From Peptostreptococcus faecalis (GTDB taxonomy: Bacteria > Bacillota > Clostridia > Peptostreptococcales > Peptostreptococcaceae): a DNA stretch of 32,399 bases. The notes below the pieces were generated by a model, which searched no databases, was not told the DNA's origin, and saw nothing but the letters and a program-made list of their open reading frames with translations. The stretch covers positions 1 through 32,399 of the forward strand of contig NZ_OERU01000010.1 of assembly GCF_900240845.1 (NCBI RefSeq), written 5' to 3'. The position numbers were made by a program, and so were the translations under genes. Positions 26,384 through 32,390 of the stretch are shown here, piece after piece; within the stretch, counting starts at the first letter, position 1, and each line of letters starts with the position of its first letter.

Positions 26384-26569
26384 ATGAAGGTACGGTTTGA
26401 AAATGGAGTTGTGCTAACAGAAGAAGAAGTTATAAGATGTAAAAATTCAATATTGAAGGCTATACAAAAAGAGCTCCGCGAAGAAGCTCAATGTGTATCA
26501 GTTATAAAATCTATAATGAATGAGCTTTCAGTAGATGTTGAAAGTTTTAAAATAAATTTACAGAGGTGA
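26384..26569 (+). CDS. Hypothetical early phage protein (61 aa)
   Basis: I chose ATG 26384, which follows GGGAGGTGAG; a GTG at 26360 in the same frame has no RBS. The 61-residue product starts MKVRFENGVVLTEEEVIRCKNSIL and is mainly helical and charged, without membrane segments. One cysteine is in the second helix region and another is in EEAQCVSVIK. It is a typical small early phage protein of unknown role. The 34-residue membrane protein gene starts five bases after its stop, and its RBS GAGGTGAG includes the stop codon, so the two are coupled. Confidence 0.65.
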   Translation: MKVRFENGVVLTEEEVIRCKNSILKAIQKELREEAQCVSVIKSIMNELSVDVESFKINLQR

Positions 26570-26573
26570 GAAA

Positions 26574-26678
26574 ATGAAGAAGGAAGATATTGACTGGCCA
26601 TCTATAGCTATAATATGTGCAATAATATCAACGTCAACATTAATTATATCTACGCTATTTAGATTATTACAAAGATAG
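26574..26678 (+). CDS. Single-helix membrane microprotein (34 aa)
   Basis: The frame at 26574 begins with ATG after GAGGTGAG and encodes 34 residues. A charged start MKKEDIDW is followed by a hydrophobic helix (SIAIICAIISTSTLIISTLF) and a basic tail RLLQR. The very good ribosome-binding site overlapping the previous stop makes translation likely. It resembles the next gene in plan (charged head, one helix, basic end), though sequence similarity is low. The function is unknown; candidates are membrane stress, exclusion or holin-like roles, none supported directly. Confidence 0.6.
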   Translation: MKKEDIDWPSIAIICAIISTSTLIISTLFRLLQR

Positions 26679-26700
26679 AATAAAAAAGGAGTGATCAATA

Positions 26701-26811
26701 ATGAAAGGAAATGACGATTTAGTCATATCAACCATAGCTCTTTCTATATCAATGTTTGGGCTTGGTGTTACGGCAACCTTAATAATATTAAGAGTTATAG
26801 GCATTATTTAG
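26701..26811 (+). CDS. Single-helix membrane microprotein (36 aa)
   Basis: The ATG at 26701 follows AAAGGAGTGA at good spacing. The 36-residue product has an acidic head (MKGNDD) and a long hydrophobic helix (LVISTIALSISMFGLGVTATLIILRVIGII). It stands 22 bases after the 34-residue gene, in the same probable transcript. Its last eight bases overlap the 3' end of the leftward 137-residue gene, so the two are convergent. It is not recognised as a named family. Confidence 0.6.
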   Translation: MKGNDDLVISTIALSISMFGLGVTATLIILRVIGII

Positions 26812-27217
26812 GTATTACAGGGTTAAAGTAAGACCATATTGTAAAGATGGCAACAATAATTGATACACCGACAGAGATGTAAGATATTATTTTTGCATTT
26901 TTAGAACTTTTTTCAGCATCCTCAATTTGTTTTTTCATTAAAGATATTTGTTCTTTATGGCACTCAATTTCTTCATCATGTTTGTCAATTTGAATTTCTA
27001 GTAGAGTAGGAATTGAAGCTTGCCTTGTAATTGATTCTTGAAGAGATTTAGAAAAAGCCTTTGATTTTTCTTTATCTTCTTGGCTTTGCTGATTATTTCC
27101 AATAGCTAAACCCAATATCTTATTGTTATTAAGTATGTCTCCCATAGAGTTATTTGTAATGTTAGGGAAAACAGAAGGTTGAGTAAACGGATTTTTTGGT
27201 GGTTTTTCTATAGACAT
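26804..27217 (-). CDS. Predicted tail-anchored coiled-coil protein (moron candidate)
   Basis: The 137-residue protein is encoded leftward inside the rightward early operon. A proline/asparagine-rich head (EKPPKNPFTQPSVFPNITNN) is followed by a long charged helical region (about 45-110, including IQIDKHDEEIECHKEQISLMKKQIEDAEKSSKN). It ends in one hydrophobic helix at the very C-terminus (IISYISVGVSIIVAIFTIWSYF), so it should be tail-anchored in the membrane with the coiled coil in the cytoplasm. The ATG follows AAAGGAG. A TATAAT on the minus strand at 27257-27252 with a poor -35 suggests its own promoter. The reversed direction and flanking repeats suggest an acquired accessory gene, possibly for superinfection exclusion. 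Family not recognised. Confidence 0.75.
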   Translation of the reverse strand: MSIEKPPKNPFTQPSVFPNITNNSMGDILNNNKILGLAIGNNQQSQEDKEKSKAFSKSLQESITRQASIPTLLEIQIDKHDEEIECHKEQISLMKKQIEDAEKSSKNAKIISYISVGVSIIVAIFTIWSYFNPVIPK

Positions 27218-27259
27218 ATTAAAATCTCCTTTAAATTATATTAATGAATAAATTATATC

Positions 27260-27316
27260 ATGAAAATAGAAATAATAAGCGGAACAGTTTCAATTATAAC
27301 TGCCTTCAACTTGTAA
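27260..27316 (+). pseudogene. Truncated remnant of the small hydrophobic ORF
   Basis: An ATG at 27260 gives an 18-codon frame that includes IISGTVSIITA, identical in protein and DNA to the 26254 ORF over the 33-bp repeat, then stops after FNL. It has no RBS. It is probably a duplicated fragment; whether anything is translated is unclear. Confidence 0.35.
27271..27303 (+). repeat. 33-bp direct repeat, copy 2
   Basis: This is an exact copy of 26292-26324. The two copies are 979 bases apart and bracket the 61-, 34- and 36-residue genes plus the leftward 137-residue gene and its promoter. Confidence 0.9.
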
Positions 27317-27349
27317 GAAGTTGGATAGGAAGATAAAGGAGGTGAGAAC

Positions 27350-27502
27350 ATGAAAATAAGAAACTTATTCAGAAGAAAAACAAAAGTAGAAATAAAAGTA
27401 TTCACATTAAGTTCGTACAAAGAAATGGCTGAAATAATAAGAGAAGTTAAGAAAATAGAAAAAGAGCAAAATTGTATATGTACTATTTTCTTTGATATTT
27501 AA
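27350..27502 (+). CDS. Hypothetical small phage protein (50 aa)
   Basis: The ATG at 27350 follows an excellent AAAGGAGGTGAG. The 50-residue product has a basic start (MKIRNLFRRKTK), a predicted strand (VEIKVFTL), a charged helix (KEMAEIIREVKKIEKEQ), then a cysteine-containing strand (CICTIFFDI). The strand-helix-strand plan resembles small phage proteins that pair with the next gene, but I recognise no family. The 82-residue gene begins 18 bases later, so it belongs to the same rightward operon. Confidence 0.65.
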   Translation: MKIRNLFRRKTKVEIKVFTLSSYKEMAEIIREVKKIEKEQNCICTIFFDI

Positions 27503-27520
27503 GATTTTGGAGGTAGAAAC

Positions 27521-27769
27521 ATGGATAATTGCGATTCAAGAACTTTAGAAAGAATAGCAGGTGCATTAGAAGGAATAGAAAAAGAACTCCATACTATTGC
27601 GAGTAATACGGAGTCTGCAAATACTAATCTTGAGATGATGAAGAAAATCCTATTTTCCTACGTGGTTTTTCAGGGGATGGACGTTCTACAGCTACTAGAA
27701 AAAGATTTACCTGAGATACATGCTGTAATATTTGAATATCTTCACCGTTCGAGCCACTCCCATAGATAA
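27521..27769 (+). CDS. Hypothetical coiled-coil phage protein with hybrid 3' end (82 aa)
   Basis: A GGAGGTAG site precedes ATG 27521. Residues 1-45 (MDNCDSRTLERIAGALEGIEKE and the following NTESANTNLEMMKKIL) look like a genuine short helical phage protein. From about residue 46 the frame runs antisense through the leftward DUF6173-like gene, and the composition changes (VVFQGMDVLQLLEKDLP, then HRSSHSHR). The natural C-terminus was probably lost when the leftward gene arrived, so the present end may be an accidental extension. Function unknown. Confidence 0.55.
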   Translation: MDNCDSRTLERIAGALEGIEKELHTIASNTESANTNLEMMKKILFSYVVFQGMDVLQLLEKDLPEIHAVIFEYLHRSSHSHR

Positions 27770-27965
27770 AAATCAAATCAGGGTTATGGTAACCAATGTC
27801 ATCAACAAGAATTGTTCCATTGTATCCATTAACAATAATGCCAGATTGCTTATTGCTAGGAAGATTTTTTTCAAATTCATCAATTTGTTTAGCTAATCTT
27901 TCATACATGTAATCAGCTAAATAATGATTTCTGGATAAAGAACTGTAGTTGAAACTACTACTCAT
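27624..27965 (-). CDS. DUF6173-like protein
   Basis: The 113-residue protein carries YLADYMYERLAKQIDEFEKNL, then VDDIGYHNPDLIFIYG, then QHVSQVNLFLVAV and a closing RRKIGF. From memory this pattern (Y-R-FEKNL, DIGYxNPxLI, HVSQ, IGF) is that of the DUF6173 family found in Firmicutes genomes and phages; its function is unknown. The ATG follows AAGGAG, and a very good promoter lies upstream on the same strand. It reads against the early operon and overlaps the 82-residue gene tail to tail by 146 bases. It is likely expressed in the lysogen as a moron. Confidence 0.75.
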   Translation of the reverse strand: MSSSFNYSSLSRNHYLADYMYERLAKQIDEFEKNLPSNKQSGIIVNGYNGTILVDDIGYHNPDLIFIYGSGSNGEDIQILQHVSQVNLFLVAVERPSPEKPRRKIGFSSSSQD

Positions 27966-28016
27966 AATAAATAATCTCCTTTCATAAAATTTCAGTGCGG
28001 CAACACTGATACTTAC

Positions 28017-28045
28017 ATTATAAAGGAATTAGAAAATTTTAACAA
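28017..28045 (-). promoter_or_regulatory. Leftward promoter of the DUF6173-like gene
   Basis: On the minus strand TTGTTA (28045-28040), 17 bases, then TATAAT (28022-28017). A CAGTG/CACTG hairpin (27993-28008) follows in the leader, before the RBS. Confidence 0.7.
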
Positions 28046-28095
28046 TTAAATGCAAGCAATATAAAAAATAATAAATTAGAAAAAGAGGTGATTAA

Positions 28096-28806
28096 ATGGA
28101 ATTGATAAAAGTAGAAACAAATGAAAATATGGAACCAGTAGTAAGTGGAAGAGAACTACATTCAAGATTAGAAATAAATACTCCATATGTAAAATGGTTT
28201 GACAGAATGAAAGAGTATGGATTTATTGAAAATCAAGATTTTATAGTTACAGACATTTTTGTCCCTAACTCAAAAGGTGGTAAGCAAAATCAAGTTGAAC
28301 ATATTTTGAAAATGGATATGGCAAAAGAAATAGCAATGTTACAAAGAAATGAAAAGGGCAAAGAAATAAGACAATATTTTATAGCGATTGAAAAAGAATA
28401 TAATAGTCCTGAAAAGATAATGCAAAGAGCTTTGATTTACGCAAATAGTCAAGTGAAAAATCTACAAATAGAAGTAGAAGAAAATAAACCAAAAGTATTA
28501 TTTGCAGATAGCGTTCAAGCTAGTAAGAAATCAATACTTGTCGGCGACCTAGCAAAGTTAATTAAACAAAATGGAGTTGATATAGGGCAAAACAGATTAT
28601 TTGATTGGATGCGAAATAAGGGGTTTTTAATCGGTCGAAAGGGAGAAAGCTATAATATGCCAACTCAAAAATCAATGGATTTAGGAGTATTTGAAATAAA
28701 AGAAAGTATCCATGTAAACTCTGATGGTTCTACAAGATTAACTAAAACACCAAAGGTAACAGGTAAGGGTCAAGTATATTTTGTAAATAAATTCTTATCA
28801 AATTAA
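28096..28806 (+). CDS. Phage antirepressor (AntA/AntB plus KilAC)
   Basis: The 236-residue protein has an N-terminal AntA/AntB-type domain (SGRELHSRLEINTPYVKWFDRM and the following ENQDFIV). Its C-terminal half is a KilAC-type DNA-binding domain (VGDLAKLIKQNGVDIGQNRLFDWMR, FLIGR, then VTGKGQVYFVNKFL). Proteins of this type counteract the phage repressor or regulate early genes. The start has AGAGGTGA upstream. It is the first rightward gene after the DUF6173-like interruption. A rightward promoter here was not identified with confidence, so it probably depends on PR read-through. Confidence 0.92.
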   Translation: MELIKVETNENMEPVVSGRELHSRLEINTPYVKWFDRMKEYGFIENQDFIVTDIFVPNSKGGKQNQVEHILKMDMAKEIAMLQRNEKGKEIRQYFIAIEKEYNSPEKIMQRALIYANSQVKNLQIEVEENKPKVLFADSVQASKKSILVGDLAKLIKQNGVDIGQNRLFDWMRNKGFLIGRKGESYNMPTQKSMDLGVFEIKESIHVNSDGSTRLTKTPKVTGKGQVYFVNKFLSN

Positions 28807-28830
28807 AACAAAAAATAGGAGGAAATAATA

Positions 28831-29073
28831 ATGCCAAAGATATACAGCGTAAAAGAAGTAGCAGAGATATTGAAAACAAATCCATCTTTTGTGTATAAAT
28901 TGAGAGATGCAAAATTATTGAGATTTATGAAGTTAGGAGGCTACAAAGTTAGAGAGGAAGAATTGGAAGCTTTTTTAGAATTTTGTGTAGATAAAGACCT
29001 AACAGATCCATCTAATATTAAATGGTTAGATGGAACGCCATATGAAGAAGAGATAAAAAAAGACGTGGTTTAA
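28831..29073 (+). CDS. Excisionase-type helix-turn-helix protein
   Basis: The 80-residue protein begins with a compact winged HTH of the MerR/excisionase (HTH_17) type: YSVKEVAEILKTNPSFVYKLRDAKLLRFMKLGGYKVREEELEAFLE. The tail is acidic and probably flexible. Such proteins bind DNA and often direct excision (Xis) or act as regulators; being far from int, its role as Xis is uncertain. The RBS is AGGAGGAA. It lies 24 bases after the antirepressor in the same transcript. Confidence 0.8.
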   Translation: MPKIYSVKEVAEILKTNPSFVYKLRDAKLLRFMKLGGYKVREEELEAFLEFCVDKDLTDPSNIKWLDGTPYEEEIKKDVV

Positions 29074-29087
29074 AGGAGGAAAATTAA

Positions 29088-29333
29088 ATGATATTAGCGG
29101 AAATGGACGATATCAGAGAAAAGGCAATAAAATATGAAAACAGCTCTAGAGGAATGCTTAATATAGCATTTCAAGATAAGATAAAGCAGTTTAATGACTA
29201 CTGCAATGAATTTGATAAAGAAGTGATTACAAGACCATTTAGAGACGTTGAAAAAGAGCTAGAAGAAACTTACTTTGAACATAAAAAGTGGTCAATTTAT
29301 AAAAAAGTAATGACAGCAGGTGGAAACGCATGA
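29088..29333 (+). CDS. Hypothetical phage protein (81 aa)
   Basis: The ATG at 29088 follows AAAGGAGGAAAA. The 81-residue product is helical and charged (DIREKAIKYENSSRGMLNIAFQ, KQFNDYCNEFDKE, VEKELEETYFEHKKWSIYKK), without membrane segments or known motifs. Small proteins of this kind are common between the HTH genes and the recombination genes of Clostridial phages. Function unknown. It starts 14 bases after the previous gene and is followed by a 96-base gap with a leftward terminator and an inverted repeat. Confidence 0.7.
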   Translation: MILAEMDDIREKAIKYENSSRGMLNIAFQDKIKQFNDYCNEFDKEVITRPFRDVEKELEETYFEHKKWSIYKKVMTAGGNA

Positions 29334-29343
29334 TTTTAAGCAG

Positions 29344-29369
29344 AAAAAAAGCCGACTGGCAGGTCGACT
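29344..29369 (-). terminator. Leftward intrinsic terminator inside the early operon
   Basis: On the minus strand AGTCGAC/GTCGGCT pair over 7 bp (one G·U) around CTGCCA, then seven T. On the plus strand the same stem contains a C-A mismatch and has no T run, so it acts mainly against leftward transcripts. Confidence 0.6.
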
Positions 29370-29391
29370 AATCAAAACATTATTACGGATA

Positions 29392-29416
29392 TTATAACAT
29401 TTAATTAGAGTTATAA
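29392..29416. repeat. Inverted repeat before the XRE gene, possible operator
   Basis: TTATAAC at 29392-29398 and GTTATAA at 29410-29416 are exact inverted arms with an 11-base gap, ending 13 bases before the XRE regulator start. This is a plausible self-regulatory site. Confidence 0.4.
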
Positions 29417-29429
29417 CAAGAGGTGCAAC

Positions 29430-29777
29430 ATGGAAGTATACGAAAAGATAAAATTAGCAAGAAGGAACGCAGGATTAACTCAAAGAGAATTAGCAGAAAT
29501 GACAGGCTTTTCAAGAGGTTATATCGCAACCATAGAGATTGGCAAACATATACCAAGTGATGACACGCTAACTAAAATAAGTGAAGCTACAAACACATTA
29601 ATTATTAATGATGGGAGTGAATTGAGCTTGCCAAAAATGAAGGAAGTATTGATGGAAGATAAAGAAAAAATAATAAGCTTACTGGAATTTAAAATAAGAG
29701 TATTGGAAAATGTGATAGAAGAAAAAGATAGGAAAATAGCAGAGCTATCGGATGTGTATGAGGATAGACCATTTTAG
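29430..29777 (+). CDS. XRE-family transcriptional regulator
   Basis: The 115-residue protein starts with a clear Cro/CI-type HTH (IKLARRNAGLTQRELAEMTG, then SRGYIATIEIGKHIPSDDTL, about 6-60). Its second half is a coiled coil (ISLLEFKIRVLENVIEEKDRKIAELSD) likely used for dimerisation. There is no peptidase domain, so unlike the cI product it cannot self-cleave. The RBS is AGAGGTG. An inverted repeat ends 13 bases before the start, which may be its operator. It stands between the early regulatory genes and the recombination genes. Confidence 0.85.
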   Translation: MEVYEKIKLARRNAGLTQRELAEMTGFSRGYIATIEIGKHIPSDDTLTKISEATNTLIINDGSELSLPKMKEVLMEDKEKIISLLEFKIRVLENVIEEKDRKIAELSDVYEDRPF

Positions 29778-29788
29778 GAGGGATTGAA

Positions 29789-30301
29789 ATGTTACTTTAC
29801 AAATTAAGCGAAGAAATAAACAGAATAAATGAATTGCTAGAAGATACAAATTGCGAATTGACAGATGAACAGAAAGAAGAAATTAGAGGTGGAATAAAGC
29901 TTGCATTAGAAGATGAAAGCACTTGGATAGCTAAGTACTTAGTTAATCTTAAAAGCAATATAGAATCAGGCGAAAATGAAAAAAGAAACCTTGATGCAAT
30001 CATAAAATCAGAAAAAAACAAGTTAGAAAAATTTAATGAATTAGTATACGAAACAATGAGTGCAATAGGATTAGAAAAGCTTAAAACACCTATAGGAAGC
30101 ATAAGCAAGAACAAAAGAAAAAGCGTGTCAATACCTGATGAATCAGTAATACCTGAAAAATATAAAACTAAAAAAATAGAAATATTAGTAGATAAAAAAG
30201 GTATAGGGGAAGTTTTAAAACAAGGTGAAGAAATAGAGGGAGCAAGCCTATATATCAAGCCTAGCGTAACGCTAAGAAGAAGTAAGGCTAAGGAGGAGTA
30301 A
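29789..30301 (+). CDS. Siphovirus Gp157-like protein
   Basis: The 170-residue protein matches the layout of the Siphovirus Gp157 family (PF05565). A long helical N-terminal half (LSEEINRINELL, TWIAKYLVNLKSNIESGENEKRNLDAIIKSEKNKLEKFNELVYETM) leads to a small beta domain with LKTPIGSISKNKRKSVSIPDESVIPEKY and a closing YIKPSVTLRRS. A family member has been linked to phage resistance in Streptococcus when over-expressed; its natural role is unknown. It is usually placed beside single-strand annealing genes, as here. The RBS is TAGGAGGG. Confidence 0.85.
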   Translation: MLLYKLSEEINRINELLEDTNCELTDEQKEEIRGGIKLALEDESTWIAKYLVNLKSNIESGENEKRNLDAIIKSEKNKLEKFNELVYETMSAIGLEKLKTPIGSISKNKRKSVSIPDESVIPEKYKTKKIEILVDKKGIGEVLKQGEEIEGASLYIKPSVTLRRSKAKEE

Positions 30302-30303
30302 AT

Positions 30304-30561
30304 ATGCTTGAGTTTAATGGGAAATACACAGAATCAACTGTATTTTTAGATATACTATCTACTACTTATCCTGATGAAGATATAAATAAATTAGCTAGTA
30401 AAGTGCTAAAAAAGAGATTTAGTAAAAATAAGCAGTTGAAAAAAGATGTAGCGGATGATTTAGAAATGGAAATTTACAAATTAGAAGAACAGATGGAACT
30501 TCAAAAAGCAACTTTGAAGAAAAAAAAGAAAATGTTAGAAGAATTGGAAATGTTGGGATAG
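30304..30561 (+). CDS. Hypothetical phage protein (85 aa)
   Basis: The 85-residue product has a short N-terminal region (MLEFNGKYTESTVFLDIL), followed by a strongly charged helix/coiled coil (LKKDVADDLEMEIYKLEEQMEL and then KKKKKMLEELEML). No membrane segment or motif is recognised. Its RBS AAGGAGGAG includes the last codons of the Gp157-like gene, so translation is coupled to it. Sitting between Gp157 and Bet, it may take part in recombination, but this is only positional. Confidence 0.7.
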   Translation: MLEFNGKYTESTVFLDILSTTYPDEDINKLASKVLKKRFSKNKQLKKDVADDLEMEIYKLEEQMELQKATLKKKKKMLEELEMLG

Positions 30562-30573
30562 GAGAGAATGAAA

Positions 30574-31434
30574 ATGAGTAACGCATTAGTGGAAACAAGC
30601 TATAAGCTACAAAGTGGACAAACACTTAATTCTGAAACTGTAAAAAATTATTTAGTAAGTGGAAACGGATCTGTAACAGACCAAGAGGTAATGATGTTTA
30701 TAGAACTTTGCAAAGCACAAAAATTGAACCCTTTTATTAGAGAAGCATATTTAATAAAATTTGGAAGTTCTCCTGCAAACATTGTTGTAGGAAAAGATGT
30801 TTTTGTGAAAAGAGCATATAGAAATCCAAGCTACGAAGGAATGAAAGCTGGAATAGTAGTTATAAAAGAAAATGGAGAAATAGAAGAGAGGGAAGGGAGC
30901 TTAAAGCTACCAAAAGAAACTCTGGTAGGTGGTTGGTGTGAAGTTTATGTTAAGGAGCATAAATATCCTGTAAAGTCGACTGTAAGCGTGGAAGAATACT
31001 CAAAAAGCCAGTCTACATGGAAATCAATGCCATGTGTAATGATAAGAAAGTGTGCATTAGTTACAGCTCTTAGAGAAGCATTTCCAGAGGATTTACAAGG
31101 ATTATATGACAGCGCTGAAATAAAAGATGTACCGGATAAATTACCTGAAAAAGAAGTAGAAATTGGTAAAGCTTCGCTTCAACAAAAAAACGCAATTATG
31201 AAAGTGGCGGAACTATGCGGAATATATGATTTTGCAGACAAAAAGAACACTAAAGAACTAGAATCATTTTGCAGTAGCAAAGGATATGGTTTACACAATT
31301 TAACATATGATGAAGCAGATGAAGTTATAAAACTTATATCAGAATATGCAGATGAAATAAGAAAAAAAGAACAAGAGGTCGTAGATGTAGAGTTTGAAGA
31401 TGTCGGAGAAGGTCAGCAGACTATGGATGTATAA
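30574..31434 (+). CDS. bet: Phage recombination protein Bet (RecT-type annealase)
   Basis: This single-strand annealing protein would promote phage recombination together with an exonuclease not seen in the window. The 286 residues contain Bet/RecT (PF03837) signatures: FIELCKAQKLNPFIREAYLI, ANIVVGKDVFVKRAYRNP, GGWCEVYVK, STWKSMPCVMIRKCALVTAL, and REAFPEDLQGLY. The C-terminus is acidic (VVDVEFEDVGEG) and may bind SSB or other partners. I chose ATG 30574, nine bases after GGAG. An ATG at 30568 is only three bases from the same site and would add two residues. Confidence 0.93.
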   Translation: MSNALVETSYKLQSGQTLNSETVKNYLVSGNGSVTDQEVMMFIELCKAQKLNPFIREAYLIKFGSSPANIVVGKDVFVKRAYRNPSYEGMKAGIVVIKENGEIEEREGSLKLPKETLVGGWCEVYVKEHKYPVKSTVSVEEYSKSQSTWKSMPCVMIRKCALVTALREAFPEDLQGLYDSAEIKDVPDKLPEKEVEIGKASLQQKNAIMKVAELCGIYDFADKKNTKELESFCSSKGYGLHNLTYDEADEVIKLISEYADEIRKKEQEVVDVEFEDVGEGQQTMDV

Positions 31435-31470
31435 AAAGGCACAAATTATTCAGGAGGTGAGAACTATTAA

Positions 31471-32361
31471 ATGAGTGCAGGTTGGATCAAAATACACAGA
31501 AAAATACTTGAAAATGCACTTTGGAAGGATTGCACTCCTGAACAAAAAGTAATAATAATTACACTTTTATTAATGGCTAATCATGAAAAAAAGAAGTGGA
31601 TATTTTCAGGCAAAGAGTATGAATGTGAGGCAGGTCAATTTGTTACAAGTCTATCTTCCATTCAAAAAAACACAGGCAAAGAAATAAGTACAATGCAAAT
31701 TCGAAGGTGCTTGGAGAAACTTGAAAAATACAATTTTCTAACAAGCAAAGCGACAAACAAAAATAGACTTATAACTATTACAAATTGGGAGGTGTATCAA
31801 AATGAAACAGATGAACCGACAAGCAAACCGACAAGCAACCGACAAGCAACCGACAAGCAACCGACACCTAACAAGAATGTAAGAATTAAAGAATTAAAGA
31901 ATATAGACTCTATACGTTGCACTTCTGATGAAAGTGTGAAGAGTGAAGAATTAAAATTGAAAACTGAAATTGAACTTGTGGTAAAAGAGTGGAACTCTAT
32001 CGAGGGGATTAGGAAGGTAACTAGGGTAGCACCTAAAACACTTAGGTATACACAGTTAAAAACAAGATTGTCAGAATATGGAATTGATAAGGTATTAGAA
32101 TGTGTCCATGGCGTTGAACGCTCATCATTCTTAATGGGATACGTATCAGAAAATGGATGGCAAGCGACCTTTGATTGGTTTGTTAAGCCTGCTAATTTCT
32201 TAAAGGTATTCGAGGGCAATTACGAGGATAAGGCGAAGCCGAATAAACCTACAAGCGTTCCAACTCCTAAGCAAACAGCATTTCATAATTTTAAATCAGA
32301 ACATGGAGAAAAAAGCGACGAGGAACTCAATGAAATGGTGAGAAAGCTGCAAAAGAGATAG
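31471..32361 (+). CDS. Phage replisome organiser
   Basis: The 296-residue protein fits the phage replication initiators of Firmicutes. The N-terminal winged-helix region (GWIKIHRKILENALWKDCTP, IFSGKEYECEAGQFVTSL, IRRCLEKLEKYNFL, ITNWEVYQ) binds the origin. A low-complexity linker (about residues 114-136, PTSKPTSNRQATDKQPTPN) is followed by a C-terminal domain with AWSEN-like features (SENGWQATFDWFVKPANFLKVFEG) typical of DnaD-related or helicase-loader-binding proteins. The linker DNA is four exact 11-base repeats. The RBS is AGGAGGTGAG. The next gene, just entering the window, probably encodes a helicase loader. Confidence 0.85.
   Translation: MSAGWIKIHRKILENALWKDCTPEQKVIIITLLLMANHEKKKWIFSGKEYECEAGQFVTSLSSIQKNTGKEISTMQIRRCLEKLEKYNFLTSKATNKNRLITITNWEVYQNETDEPTSKPTSNRQATDKQPTPNKNVRIKELKNIDSIRCTSDESVKSEELKLKTEIELVVKEWNSIEGIRKVTRVAPKTLRYTQLKTRLSEYGIDKVLECVHGVERSSFLMGYVSENGWQATFDWFVKPANFLKVFEGNYEDKAKPNKPTSVPTPKQTAFHNFKSEHGEKSDEELNEMVRKLQKR
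31816..31866. repeat. Iterons within the replisome organiser gene, candidate phage origin
   Basis: CCGACAAGCAA is repeated exactly at 31816, 31828, 31839 and 31850, with a partial fifth copy CCGACA at 31861. The first step is 12 bases, the rest 11, about one helical turn each. An AT-rich stretch with GAATTAAA twice (about 31880-31903) follows. The position inside the initiator gene parallels the lambda O gene origin. Confidence 0.6.
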
Positions 32362-32390
32362 TTTTAGGGATCTTAAAAGAGGTGAAAACT

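Noticed and set aside
28039-28065. Rightward promoter TTAACA...TATAAA before the antirepressor
   Set aside because: The spacer is only 15 bases and the region overlaps the better leftward promoter.
29797-30258. Long leftward ORF opposite the Gp157-like gene
   Set aside because: It has serine/leucine-rich composition typical of the antisense of an AT-rich helical gene and no RBS, while the rightward frame matches a known family.
31816-31866. CRISPR-like short repeats
   Set aside because: The 11-base units are head to tail with no spacers and lie inside a coding gene; they fit iterons and not CRISPR.
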